From B25-G16 sp964549945 (GTDB lineage Bacteria; Desulfobacterota; DSM-4660; Desulfatiglandales; B25-G16), in assembly GCA_964549945.1 (NCBI GenBank), contig CAZJXD010000002.1, positions 62,001 to 126,000 on the forward strand: a DNA stretch of 64,000 nt, written 5' to 3'. The notes under the pieces were generated by a model that saw only the letters and a program-made list of their open reading frames with translations, did no database searches and was not told the origin of the DNA. The position numbers and the translations under genes were made by a program. Below are positions 42,658-51,864 of this stretch, piece after piece (position 1 is the stretch's first letter; each line of letters begins with the position of its first letter).

Positions 42658-43077
42658 ATGACCAAAAACGAGGACAAAACGATTTATTCGAATAAGGCCT
42701 ATGATCGATCTTCCTCCGATAAAGACCCGGGACTGTCCGCTACAGCCCAATTATCCAGGAAGAAGTTGATCGGGGAAATTCCAATCAAACAGCAGGCCTT
42801 TTTGGAAATCATCGGCAGCAGTGAAGAAAATAAAGTCATCGAGCTAGGGGAGGAGGAGGTCATTATCGGACGGGGTTCTTCTTGCAAGCTCCGGCTCCCA
42901 TCCAAGAGCGTCTCCCGAAAACACGCCCGGATCTTTTTCCGCAATGACGAGTACTATATCGAGGATCTAGGCAGCACCAATGGTACCTATGTGAACGGCA
43001 TACGGGTCGTAAAGTGTGCCCTGAGAAGAAATGACCTTATTTATCTTGGGGGAGTGAGAATCCTTTTCAACGAATAG
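42658..43077 (+). CDS. FHA-domain protein
   Basis: The 139-residue protein has an unstructured N-terminal region of about 50 residues rich in Ser, Lys and Asp, then one FHA domain with VIIGRGSSCKLRLPSKSVSRKHARIFF and DLGSTNGTYVNG. FHA domains bind phosphothreonine. Because the N-terminal stretch includes Thr residues it could be phosphorylated itself. The next gene encodes an MBL-fold hydrolase 16 bases later. No kinase (Ser/Thr) is encoded nearby. Confidence 0.88.
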   Translation: MTKNEDKTIYSNKAYDRSSSDKDPGLSATAQLSRKKLIGEIPIKQQAFLEIIGSSEENKVIELGEEEVIIGRGSSCKLRLPSKSVSRKHARIFFRNDEYYIEDLGSTNGTYVNGIRVVKCALRRNDLIYLGGVRILFNE

Positions 43078-43093
43078 AGGGCTCGAAAGCAGC

Positions 43094-43993
43094 ATGCCAC
43101 ACGTTAATCAAGCCAAACCTCTGGTTACCTTTTGGGGAACAAGAGGATCTATCTCCACTCCTGGACGATCTACCGAACGATACGGCGGCAATACCCCTTG
43201 TGTAACCGTCCTCCATAAGAACACACACATTATTCTGGATGCCGGTACGGGCATCAGGAATTTCGGCCTGGATATTCGAAATGAGGCCGGCTATCCTGAA
43301 AGCCAGCTCTCCCTCCACCTGTTTTTAAGCCATACGCACTGGGATCATATCCAAGGCCTCCCCTTCTTTCAGCCCGCCTATGACAAGGAAACCATACTCA
43401 CTATCTATGGGAGCCCCTATAAGGAAAAGTTCCTCGCCTCCGTGCTCAAAGGTCAAATGGACAAAGAGTACTTTCCCGTGAGCATGGCGGTATTCTCGGC
43501 GGATATTCGCATCAGGGAGATATCTGAAGAGATCATTCACGTGGGTGAGCTCACCATTGAGTGGCAGGAACAGGTTCACCATCCCGGGGGGTCCGTGCGA
43601 TATGGCTTACAAATAGACGGAAAAAAGATAATCTATGCCACGGATGTGGAGCTAAATGGCATCTTCCAAGGGGAATCGAGCGAGGCTGACGCCAAGGCCC
43701 TGGCCAGGGAATACCTCGAATTCGTGCATAATGCCGATCTGTTGATCGCCGATGGCCAGTTCACCGAGGAGGAATACTCAAACAAGGTGGGATGGGGACA
43801 TTCCTCGATTCACCTACTCCTGGACGTCGCCTATGAAGCCCAGGTTAAGCAGCTCGCGATCTTCCACCATGACCCACAACATTCGGACAAGTTCCTGGAC
43901 GGATTCTGGATGGAAAACAGATCCAAGTTTCTCTCCACCTACAAGAAGATGGATATCTTCTGGGCCAGGGAGGGCCTTACACTGGAGATCTAG
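43094..43993 (+). CDS. MBL-fold metallohydrolase
   Basis: The 299-residue metallo-beta-lactamase-fold protein starts with FWGTRGSISTPG (typical of RNase Z/PhnP-like and phosphodiesterase members) and has the metal motif LSHTHWDHIQGLPFF. Further His and Asp ligands lie in HHPGGSVRYGL and YATDVE, and in IFHHDPQHSD. The family often lies with signal-transduction genes and some members cleave cyclic nucleotides; here it pairs with the FHA gene. Substrate unknown. Confidence 0.85.
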   Translation: MPHVNQAKPLVTFWGTRGSISTPGRSTERYGGNTPCVTVLHKNTHIILDAGTGIRNFGLDIRNEAGYPESQLSLHLFLSHTHWDHIQGLPFFQPAYDKETILTIYGSPYKEKFLASVLKGQMDKEYFPVSMAVFSADIRIREISEEIIHVGELTIEWQEQVHHPGGSVRYGLQIDGKKIIYATDVELNGIFQGESSEADAKALAREYLEFVHNADLLIADGQFTEEEYSNKVGWGHSSIHLLLDVAYEAQVKQLAIFHHDPQHSDKFLDGFWMENRSKFLSTYKKMDIFWAREGLTLEI

Positions 43994-44007
43994 CATCTCC
44001 CATGCCC

Positions 44008-44796
44008 CTACGTCACCGCACGAGACTGCCTCTGGGCGAAAAGTGCCGCCCCGAGCGCACCTACGATCTGAGGTTCTGCATACACGAGGACGGGCTTCCC
44101 CAGTTTCTCCTCCATAAGCTGTACCACCCCCCTGTTCTTGGCCACACCGCCGGACATGGTCACCTCCCCATATACGCCAATGGCCTTCACCATGCTCCAT
44201 ACCCGGTTGGTGATAGCCAGATGCAGCCCCCTGATAATCTCCTCCTTTGGGTGGTTCTTTGCCACCAGGGAGACCACCTCACTTTCCGCAAACACCGTAC
44301 ACACACTGCTTATGTGAACCTCCGTTTCCGCGTGTAAGGATAACTCGCTCATCTGATCAAGGGAAACCCGAAGCTTTGAGGCCATCACCTCAAGGAATCG
44401 TCCTGTACCCGCCGCGCACTTATCGTTCATGACAAAGTCGAGCACCTTACCCGAATCGCCAATGCGGATCACCTTTGAGTCCTGACCGCCTATATCAATG
44501 ACAGTGCCCGTGTTTGGGAAAAGGTAATGTGCCCCAAGAGCATGACATGAGATCTCGGTAACCCTTTTCTTGGCGAAGGGCACGGATATCCTTCCATATC
44601 CGGTTGCCACGGTACTCCCGACGGCGTCTCCACGTATGCCCGCAGCCAGTAAGGCCTTGTCAAAGGCCTCCTCTGCCGCCTCAGTGCTGTTCGCGCCTGT
44701 TTCTATGATACTGTAGCCGGAGAGCCTGCCTCCCCGATCGAGGATTACCGCCTCTGTGCTGAGGGCACCCACATCGATACCGCAGACGTAGCTCAT
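44008..44796 (-). CDS. CoA-dehydratase activase (HgdC/BadF family)
   Basis: The 262-residue ATPase of the ASKHA fold transfers an electron to a 2-hydroxyacyl-CoA dehydratase or reductase using ATP. It has GIDVGALSTEAVI, VATGYGR, VIDIGGQDSKVI, MNDKCAAGTGRFLE and CTVFAESEV; the two cysteines in the last two motifs bind the [4Fe-4S] cluster at the dimer interface. GGVAKN near the C-terminus is also intact. It is the last gene of the reverse dehydratase operon. Confidence 0.92.
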   Translation of the reverse strand: MSYVCGIDVGALSTEAVILDRGGRLSGYSIIETGANSTEAAEEAFDKALLAAGIRGDAVGSTVATGYGRISVPFAKKRVTEISCHALGAHYLFPNTGTVIDIGGQDSKVIRIGDSGKVLDFVMNDKCAAGTGRFLEVMASKLRVSLDQMSELSLHAETEVHISSVCTVFAESEVVSLVAKNHPKEEIIRGLHLAITNRVWSMVKAIGVYGEVTMSGGVAKNRGVVQLMEEKLGKPVLVYAEPQIVGALGAALFAQRQSRAVT

Positions 44797-44806
44797 CCCA
44801 TCACAC

Positions 44807-46120
44807 CTACCCCTCTAAGGCCTCGAAGAAGGCCTCAAGCCTCACCATTGCCTGTTCTTCGGAATAGGCCCGAGAGTCGGTGATATCCGCCTCGATGACT
44901 ACAATCGGTATCTCCAACCTCTCGGTTAAAAGTCGCTTGATATCATACTGGCCCACGGAGTAAGGCTTGCAGCTCCTCGCCGAGTGAATCACCAGCCCGT
45001 CCACCTGGAACTCCCGTATCAGACGCTCCATGAGATCCAGCCGATGATTGAGATTGTTATTGAGAATGACCAGGCTGTACGCCTTGGCCATCGACTCAAA
45101 GGGCTTGGTTTCGTCCAAGTAGCCTATGGTCTCGGTCCACGCGTAGGTATAGGTTGCGGTTACGAAATTCATTCCGTGCTCAGCGAACAAATTTGAGAAA
45201 TCACGCATCTTGTACCATATGGGGATGTTATCCCACATCAGCCGCCTCCGTTCATCCCTGACAGCTCCTACGCCATGTGCTATCCTCTGCTCAAGCTCAT
45301 CGAGGAGCGCTCGATAGTATTCCAGGGCTGCCGGCAGGCCTCTCAGGGACACGATGGGCGCAAGGTGGTTAAAGGCATCGAAGATGGTCATTGGAGACGG
45401 CCGGGCCTTCATAGTGAATAAGACCTCTCCCCAGGCTAGTGATGCCTCCTTGGCGACACGTGTTATCTCCTGAAACCTTTTATGATTAAAGCGCCTCTTT
45501 GAGATTTGCTCGAGCAGGGGTATCATCTCCTCTAACTGACGGACCATATAGCTGATATCCCCCTCCTTGATCTCCCTGAAGTTGTAAGGTGTATCAAAGA
45601 GGACGAGCGGGATCTTCCAGTATTCGGCCAAGGCCCTATACCAGTAAACCACCGTCTGGCAGATATTGTTTGAGGCAAACAACAAATCGGGTTTAGGCAA
45701 TTTGCCCACCGGTGTTCTTCCGGAGAAGTAGTGTCCCAGGTCTATACGGGCATACGAACAGAGATCTTGATGATACCCGTGCTCCTCGGCCGCCGCACAG
45801 AGCTCAGGCCCGAGCTTTTGCGCTCCACAGAGGGCGCCGTGATTCTCGGGATAGAAGGTATAGAAATCAAAGGGCCTCAGGATTTCCACCGGTGCGCCGC
45901 TGGTTACCCATGCAACAGGCCTGGCGCCTTCCGCATAGCGCGATAACAGGTAGTGAGTTGCCATGATCTCCTTGAGACGGCTGTTGCACCTGAGGGGAGG
46001 GCCAAGAGAGGGGCTCGGCGTTCTCGGCCGCCTCTTCTTGCCCATGCGTGAGAACCTCATAAGCCCCGGAACTCCCAGTTCCTTCATGAAATGATATCGC
46101 ATCTTCCCAGTTAACGACAT
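44807..46120 (-). CDS. 2-hydroxyacyl-CoA dehydratase/benzoyl-CoA reductase subunit
   Basis: The 437-residue protein belongs to the HgdB/BcrB-C-like (PF06050) family. Three conserved cysteines, in DLCSYARIDLG, SNNICQTVVYWY and HSARSCKPYS, are the likely [4Fe-4S] ligands. It would accept the activated electron from the activase encoded next and dehydrate a 2-hydroxyacyl-CoA or reduce an aromatic acyl-CoA. It is tightly packed (9-10 base gaps) with its partners. The exact substrate is unknown. Confidence 0.87.
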   Translation of the reverse strand: MSLTGKMRYHFMKELGVPGLMRFSRMGKKRRPRTPSPSLGPPLRCNSRLKEIMATHYLLSRYAEGARPVAWVTSGAPVEILRPFDFYTFYPENHGALCGAQKLGPELCAAAEEHGYHQDLCSYARIDLGHYFSGRTPVGKLPKPDLLFASNNICQTVVYWYRALAEYWKIPLVLFDTPYNFREIKEGDISYMVRQLEEMIPLLEQISKRRFNHKRFQEITRVAKEASLAWGEVLFTMKARPSPMTIFDAFNHLAPIVSLRGLPAALEYYRALLDELEQRIAHGVGAVRDERRRLMWDNIPIWYKMRDFSNLFAEHGMNFVTATYTYAWTETIGYLDETKPFESMAKAYSLVILNNNLNHRLDLMERLIREFQVDGLVIHSARSCKPYSVGQYDIKRLLTERLEIPIVVIEADITDSRAYSEEQAMVRLEAFFEALEG

Positions 46121-46129
46121 TGCCCTTCC

Positions 46130-47224
46130 CTACCGTATCATCTCCCCAAAGGCCTCTACGCGAGTGGCGAGTTGCCCTGTTAATCCCTGGTTAGGCTCTA
46201 CGTCAACAACCAGGGTCGGCAGGCCTCTTCTTTTCAATCCCTCTATGAGAGGGGGCAGATCGAACAGCTCAGGCTCGCAGAACTTGACCATACAAAAGAT
46301 CACCCCCTTGGCGTTGCTCCCCTCAGCCTTCTCCATGAGATCCTCCAGCCGCTCCCTGATCGGTGAATTCCTCGTGGTACACGGGGGCATGCGGAAGTAG
46401 CGATCTGCTAATGCCTCAAAGGGGTCTTGGGCCTGGCTAGGGGGCACGAGATGCCGTCTGCCGCATGCAAGAAGATCATCATCACCAACCCGGATCTTCA
46501 GCTCATCTAGGAGAGCCAGAATCTCCGGGGGATTGGGCAGAACCCCGCTCAGGATCACCGATGTTTCGCTCGCCGCGGTGTTTCGTGACTTCTCCCGCAA
46601 CTTCTCAAGCAGGGGAACGAGATCATCGGGGTGGAGGAACTCACTCTGCCGTATGACCCGATAGAACTCGACATTCGAGGCGCCAAGCTCTCCCCTCGCC
46701 CTCAAGGAGTAAAGCCCTCTCATGATCGATGCCACCTTCTCGCCCTTCTCGACGCACTGTTTAAATCGAGAATAATCAAGTGCACCGAGCTGATCCCCCA
46801 GTTGTGCGGCAAGGCCTCTGAGCTGCTCGATGTAGAAGCGATGAGAGGATTCTCCGTAAGGGGCTTTCGGATGATAAAAGAAGTAGCACGGTTTTCCAGG
46901 CTTCAGGTAGTCGTTGACGATGGATGAGAGGTTTTGAATGGAGTCGCAGGTATGGGGAAAGAGAAATCCATCCAGAATGTCTCCCTTGCCCTGAACAACG
47001 AGCTCAAGTCCAAGCTTCACGATGGAGCAGATATAGGGCTGAAGATGAGCGCTTGCGTGGCTTGAATCGAGTGGTGGATCCCAGATCTCAACCGGAAGGA
47101 CGTTCATGGCCCAGAGAATCTCGCGGGGATACTGGGCCGGGAACACGCCGAAGAGATGGCGGCCATGGACCTCCTTCTGTCTCAGGAGATACTCCTTGCG
47201 AGATGGGGGGTGAAATTCGGTCAT
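46130..47224 (-). CDS. 2-hydroxyacyl-CoA dehydratase/benzoyl-CoA reductase subunit
   Basis: The 364-residue PF06050 protein is the second subunit of the reverse system. It has the family features FGVFPAQYPREILWAMNVLP, conserved cysteines in QPYICSIVKLG, FPHTCDSIQNL and VKFCEPELFDLPPL. It probably forms a heterodimer with the 437-residue subunit, one or both carrying an FeS cluster. The start at 47224 lies seven bases from the Nudix gene end. Confidence 0.87.
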   Translation of the reverse strand: MTEFHPPSRKEYLLRQKEVHGRHLFGVFPAQYPREILWAMNVLPVEIWDPPLDSSHASAHLQPYICSIVKLGLELVVQGKGDILDGFLFPHTCDSIQNLSSIVNDYLKPGKPCYFFYHPKAPYGESSHRFYIEQLRGLAAQLGDQLGALDYSRFKQCVEKGEKVASIMRGLYSLRARGELGASNVEFYRVIRQSEFLHPDDLVPLLEKLREKSRNTAASETSVILSGVLPNPPEILALLDELKIRVGDDDLLACGRRHLVPPSQAQDPFEALADRYFRMPPCTTRNSPIRERLEDLMEKAEGSNAKGVIFCMVKFCEPELFDLPPLIEGLKRRGLPTLVVDVEPNQGLTGQLATRVEAFGEMIR

Positions 47225-47231
47225 GGATGCC

Positions 47232-48128
47232 TCAGCTCCTCACGGGTTTCCATATGCCCTCATGGTACCAGACCCTGGAAAGGGGCTCTCCCGGGGGAAG
47301 TATCGCATCCTCGAGCTTCCCCTCATCGATCTCCGGCTCCGCACCGTACATGGGATCCCACGGCTCGAGTAGTATCGCCCCACGGCTCAATTTGATCATG
47401 CGGGGCAAGAGGGCATCCCCCCAAGAACGTGTTTCTGCTTCCCTCCTCAGGCCATCCAAATCCTCATAATCCAGGAGCTGGTGCAATGTGATCAGGGTTG
47501 GGGGGCTGAGGGGGATCTCTGCCTTGAGATTGCCCGCGAGGCCTTTCTCGGGGCTCACCCATATTCCATCGATTGTCTCTGTTCGATCCGGCATACATTC
47601 CTGCCCCCGGGGCATGAAGGCCACAAAGAACCGGGTCTCATACCTCTTGGGCATGGCCTCTGGGGTGATCCAGTAGGCCCATCTTGCCAGTAGAGAGAAC
47701 TCCAATGTCCAGCCCCTGGATACCACCAAATCCTTGAGCCATCCCTTAGGAAGACCCCGCTCCATGCGGCGGGCGCGGACCTCTTTAAGACCTCTCCCGC
47801 CGGGATCACTGGGCTGACAGAGCAGCACCCCCGCCTCTTCAAAGGTCTCTCGAACCGCCGCTACCCCATGGGCGACTGCCTCCTGCTCGCCCATGCCTCC
47901 GCCAAGGCGCCGGGAGATCCCCTCCTGATCCATATCCACGTGGGATGCCCATAGGCTCATATCCCGATCCTCGGGATCTACCTCGCCTCCGGGGAAGACA
48001 TAAGCTCCCGGGAAGAAGCGGCTCGCGAGGCTTCTCTTGAGCAGGTAGACCTGAAGCTCACCGCCCTGTTGACGAGCGAGGATCACCGTGGATGCAGGCC
48101 TTGGCTTGCTCACCGCCTTGTTGCTCAT
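47232..48128 (-). CDS. Nudix hydrolase, NUDT19-like
   Basis: The protein of about 298 residues has VILARQQGGELQVYLLKRS, RFFPGAYVFPGGEVDPED and the Nudix core RETFEEAGVLL. The arrangement resembles NUDT19-type acyl-CoA diphosphatases. In this operon a CoA-related role, such as clearing dead-end acyl-CoAs, is plausible but inferred. I use ATG 48128; the longer frame starts with GTG at 48137. It is first in the reverse operon, divergent from the next one. Confidence 0.82.
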   Translation of the reverse strand: MSNKAVSKPRPASTVILARQQGGELQVYLLKRSLASRFFPGAYVFPGGEVDPEDRDMSLWASHVDMDQEGISRRLGGGMGEQEAVAHGVAAVRETFEEAGVLLCQPSDPGGRGLKEVRARRMERGLPKGWLKDLVVSRGWTLEFSLLARWAYWITPEAMPKRYETRFFVAFMPRGQECMPDRTETIDGIWVSPEKGLAGNLKAEIPLSPPTLITLHQLLDYEDLDGLRREAETRSWGDALLPRMIKLSRGAILLEPWDPMYGAEPEIDEGKLEDAILPPGEPLSRVWYHEGIWKPVRS

Positions 48129-48586
48129 CTCTTTCACTTAAATCGAGCCCCTATACCGTTCCTCATTATATTCAAGAATCATAAATCCCATAGGTGGGTG
48201 CAATCATCCCATATCCCTCACCAAAGACTATCGTACATCTCATGGAGCCAATCTGCCATATTCTCACATAGATTGCACGTGTTTCCGATTTGACCGGTAA
48301 AATCTGGGAAATGTAATCTATCGATTTCCACAGAATAGGAGATATCCTCATGCAAAAAAAAGGATAATTGTAGCTGTTAAAAAATCCGTACTGATGATAT
48401 CTAAAATCTTATTCATCTTTGCAAGCTATTGTATATTTTAGAAACAAATATTGACAGATTTTTTCTCTATAAGTAATTCTGAGTAGAATTCAATTATAGT
48501 TCTGCAATATTCGATATATCTAAGAAAAAATCAAAAGGCAATTGATCATCAAAGCAGCCATAATAGAAATGGGATAGGAGGCTGAA
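48129..48586. other. Divergent regulatory region between the two reductase operons
   Basis: The 458-base gap is AT-rich, has no gene, and must hold promoters for both operons. A promoter-like pair for the forward operon is at 48451-48479. No strong palindromic operator was recognised. Confidence 0.5.
48451..48479 (+). promoter_or_regulatory. Predicted sigma-70-type promoter of the forward reductase operon
   Basis: TTGACA at 48451-48456 and TAATTC at 48474-48479 with 17-base spacing, about 107 bases before the first ATG. The -35 is perfect, the -10 moderate. Confidence 0.5.
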
Positions 48587-49903
48587 ATGGCATATACCTT
48601 AACCACGTGGAACGACTTCAAGAATTACCAGAGCACCTGTTATAGACAATACGTATATGCTTCCGAAGGCCTTCGCTGCATTGGCTCTACGTGGAGCCCG
48701 TTGGCCCCCCTTAAGGGGTTAGGTGAGGATATATACATAATAGGCGGCGAGCCACACGCCGCGTCAACGGCGGGGACATTCCCCCAAGAGAGCCGTGAGG
48801 ATATTTCAGCTGCTGAAGTCGCCGGTCTAGGCTTTCACTCGTGTAGTTACCTGAAGCTGTTCGTAGGGGAGGTGGTCCGCGATAAAATAGCTATTCCAGA
48901 TGGAACAATCAAGGAGGGATACCCCAAACCGGATCTGATCTGGACGACACATTTATGCAATCAGCATTCAAAATGGTATCAGGAAGTCTCAAGGCGCCTA
49001 GGCGGCATACCCATGTACGCAATAGATATGATCGGCGGGGGGAATGCCGAGAAAGATCCTAAAATTGTAACGTATGTGTGCGACCAGATGGAGGAGGGAA
49101 TACGTTGGCTCGAGAGAGTAACTGGGAGGGAGTTCTCTGATGAGTCGTTCATCAAGGCAACGAGAAACGAGATCAAGGTGCTGGTTCTATGGGGTAATAT
49201 ATGTGCGCTGAACATGCATGCTCCCGCGCCGTTGGATGAGCGGCGGTTGATAGCTCTATTCCCACCGGCCATGGTGGACAGGACAACGGATGAAACGGTG
49301 CGGATATATGAGGCATTGCTGAAAGAAGTGCACCATATGGTAGAGACCGGACAGAGTGTGGCTCCAGATCAGCGTTATAGAATAGTCTATTTTGGACTGG
49401 CACATACGTATGGGCATCCTGAAATTGCGAGAATCTTAAGAGACGCCGGCGCTGAGATTGTAGCCTCAGTCTATACGTTTGGCACGGCCGGCAATTTCAG
49501 GGGATTGGTAAGTGGAAAATGGTCATGGGAGCCCATAGACCCCGCATGGGTGGACGAACTGGATTTGTCCAGCAGAAGAGACGCCTTATCTGCGCTCGCT
49601 AAAATTGTTCTGGGTTGGCCTACGTGGCAGGGCGTAAGATCTTACTGGGCACTGGAACAGATGGCCAGGGCAATGGTGGCAGAATATAAAGCAGACGGGC
49701 TTTTGTTAGCGCCCAGCCGTAGTTGTGAAACCGACTTTAGGAACGGCTACATAGCATTGCAGCGCATCTTTCGAAACGAAATTCCGACCGTAGAATACGA
49801 TACCGACCAGGTGGATGTCCGGAAGATGGATTTGCCGGGTTCCCAGCGGAAAACAGAGTTGTTCGTCCATCTTATGGAAGCACGCAAGAAAGGGGGTGCA
49901 TGA
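48587..49903 (+). CDS. Benzoyl-CoA reductase-type subunit (BcrC/HgdB family)
   Basis: The 438-residue PF06050 protein is the first gene of the forward operon. It has conserved cysteines in LGFHSCSYLKLF, TTHLCNQHSKWY and APSRSCETDFRNG. GGAGG precedes the ATG. With the following subunit it would form the catalytic heterodimer. Compared with the reverse-operon subunits it is clearly a separate paralogue. Acting on an aromatic or a 2-hydroxyacyl CoA thioester cannot be decided from sequence alone. Confidence 0.85.
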   Translation: MAYTLTTWNDFKNYQSTCYRQYVYASEGLRCIGSTWSPLAPLKGLGEDIYIIGGEPHAASTAGTFPQESREDISAAEVAGLGFHSCSYLKLFVGEVVRDKIAIPDGTIKEGYPKPDLIWTTHLCNQHSKWYQEVSRRLGGIPMYAIDMIGGGNAEKDPKIVTYVCDQMEEGIRWLERVTGREFSDESFIKATRNEIKVLVLWGNICALNMHAPAPLDERRLIALFPPAMVDRTTDETVRIYEALLKEVHHMVETGQSVAPDQRYRIVYFGLAHTYGHPEIARILRDAGAEIVASVYTFGTAGNFRGLVSGKWSWEPIDPAWVDELDLSSRRDALSALAKIVLGWPTWQGVRSYWALEQMARAMVAEYKADGLLLAPSRSCETDFRNGYIALQRIFRNEIPTVEYDTDQVDVRKMDLPGSQRKTELFVHLMEARKKGGA

Positions 49904-49909
49904 GAAACG

Positions 49910-51073
49910 ATGAAGAAGGGCTCTGAGGCAATAATCGAACATTTTCGTCATATAACTGAGAATGCCCATGAATACGCCAGATCCCTTCAAGGGAAAGGGA
50001 AGTTCTTGGCTGGATATATGTGCACTCATGTGCCCGAGGAAATCCTCTATGCGGCCGGAATTATACCTGTGAGGGTTCTCAGCTCCCATGATTCACAAGC
50101 AATGACAAGGGGCTATGTGCATGAGACATACTGCTCTTTTTCACATGATTGCGCATACCAGGGACTGCAACACAGGTATGATTACTTGGACTTGATCGTG
50201 ACGAGCAGCAGCTGCATCCATATGGGTGAGGCCTTTAATGTTTGGGTCAGGTTTTCGGGATTTCAGGACAAAAGCTTTCTCATACCCTACCCTCATATCA
50301 TGCAAACCAAACCTGCGTGTGGTTTTATGGTGGAGTCTTTTGGAGAGTTCAAGGAATTCATCGAGAAGCTTGTGAAAAAATCCATACCAGATGAGGATCT
50401 CGAGAGGGCGATTAAGGTTTACAATCACAACAGAAGGCTCCTTAAACGACTTTGGGAGTTCCTAAGGCGTGATAACCCGCCTGTCACGGGACCGGAAGTC
50501 GAGGCCGTGACGTTGGCTTCCCAGGTTATGGACAAGCAAGAATGCAATCAGATGCTGGAGCAACTGGTTCAGGCCCTAGAAGCCGAGCCCGGCAAAGCAC
50601 CGTCAGGGGTAAGGCTGATGGTAACAGGAGGGGCGTGTGACGACCTGAGGATCTTCGATTTAATCGAACAGCTGAGCTACAGCACAAACCTGATTTTCAT
50701 TGATTCGTGCACAGCAGCCAGGTACTTCTGGTTTGAGGTGCCTGAGGACAGAGCTGATAAGCTTGAAGCGATCGCCGAGGGATACATCGGTAGAATTCCG
50801 TGTCCTGCGAAAGACAATGTTCCTGGTACCGGCGAGAAAAAGAGGTTGAGGTTCATTCAACAGTTCATCGAGGACTTCAAGCCGGATGGAATAGTCTTTC
50901 TCTATCAGAGATTTTGTAGCCCTCAACCACATGACATTGTGGCACTGAAGCCTGCCTTGGATATGTTGGGAATTCCGTCGACTGAGCTTGAGCTTGATAC
51001 AACCGTACCCATAACTCAATTTGGGACACAGTTGGAAGCCCTTGTAGAAATAATAGAGAGGGTGGCGCCATGA
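49910..51073 (+). CDS. Benzoyl-CoA reductase-type subunit (BcrB/HgdA family)
   Basis: The 387-residue PF06050 protein has FLAGYMCTHVPEEILYAAGIIPVRV, conserved cysteines in HETYCSFSHDCAYQG, TSSSCIHMGEAF, and YQRFCSPQPHDI. It pairs with the 48587 product. A gap of six bases separates them. Its stop overlaps the first activase-type ATPase gene (ATGA). Length fits BcrB-like subunits. Confidence 0.85.
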   Translation: MKKGSEAIIEHFRHITENAHEYARSLQGKGKFLAGYMCTHVPEEILYAAGIIPVRVLSSHDSQAMTRGYVHETYCSFSHDCAYQGLQHRYDYLDLIVTSSSCIHMGEAFNVWVRFSGFQDKSFLIPYPHIMQTKPACGFMVESFGEFKEFIEKLVKKSIPDEDLERAIKVYNHNRRLLKRLWEFLRRDNPPVTGPEVEAVTLASQVMDKQECNQMLEQLVQALEAEPGKAPSGVRLMVTGGACDDLRIFDLIEQLSYSTNLIFIDSCTAARYFWFEVPEDRADKLEAIAEGYIGRIPCPAKDNVPGTGEKKRLRFIQQFIEDFKPDGIVFLYQRFCSPQPHDIVALKPALDMLGIPSTELELDTTVPITQFGTQLEALVEIIERVAP

Positions 51074-51864
51074 ATAAGGGAAACATTCTGGCTGGACTGG
51101 ATGCGGGCCATGTGAATACGAAGGCCATACTCATGATGGGAGGGAAAATCCTTGGGTATTGCACCGTACCCACAGGATTTGATGTAGTCGCTGCGGCTCA
51201 AACAGCACTAAATCATGCTTCGGGCAATGTCGGAATCTCACGCGGGGAGGTAGGCGGAATCGCAGCTACAGGAATCTTTAGAGATACGATTAAGGTACCG
51301 CAGCTGAATGTAACTGGAACGGTACCCGAATATGTGGCGGATGCGAAAGGGGCTCTATTTCTCAATAAGAATTCCAGAACCGTTATCGACCTCAGTGGGA
51401 ATATACAGAAAGCTATCCGTTATGATCAAAACGGGAATCTCCTGGACGTTATTCAAAATGATAAATGTGCTGATGGTCTGGGCATTTTTTACACTACCAT
51501 GGCCAAAGCTATAGGCTTAAGTGAGCAGGAACTGTCCGAATTAGCACTTAAATCCACCGGGAATCTGTCTATCGCTATTCAATGCGCCCTATCCGCCGAA
51601 TCAGAGGCTATTGATTTGCTGTGTCAAGGCAGGGACATCGCAGATGTGGCAGATGCTGTCGTGAGATTCATCGTTGAGCGCGTTGCTGCTATGTGCACCT
51701 CTATGTCCCTCACCAAAGAGATCGTGGTAGCTGGAGGATTAGCCAAATCTCAAGCGCTTATGAAGCGCCTTCCGAGCTTCTTACAACAAGAGGTAAGCGT
51801 ATTGAACCTTCCGGAATATGTCGGTGCAATAGGTGCGCTGATCGGTTATGAAGGGGGAAAATGA
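51070..51864 (+). CDS. BcrD-like ATPase subunit with diverged phosphate motif
   Basis: The 264-residue protein has the BadF/BadG/BcrA/BcrD/HgdC fold and retains both cluster cysteines (NDKCADGLG and IQCALSAESE). However, the phosphate-1 motif reads LDAGHVNTKAI, and the canonical DIGGQDSK motif is replaced by DLSGNIQKAI. Such divergence is typical of a second, non-identical ATPase subunit as in four-subunit benzoyl-CoA reductases. The start overlaps the preceding gene by four bases. Confidence 0.82.
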   Translation: MNKGNILAGLDAGHVNTKAILMMGGKILGYCTVPTGFDVVAAAQTALNHASGNVGISRGEVGGIAATGIFRDTIKVPQLNVTGTVPEYVADAKGALFLNKNSRTVIDLSGNIQKAIRYDQNGNLLDVIQNDKCADGLGIFYTTMAKAIGLSEQELSELALKSTGNLSIAIQCALSAESEAIDLLCQGRDIADVADAVVRFIVERVAAMCTSMSLTKEIVVAGGLAKSQALMKRLPSFLQQEVSVLNLPEYVGAIGALIGYEGGK

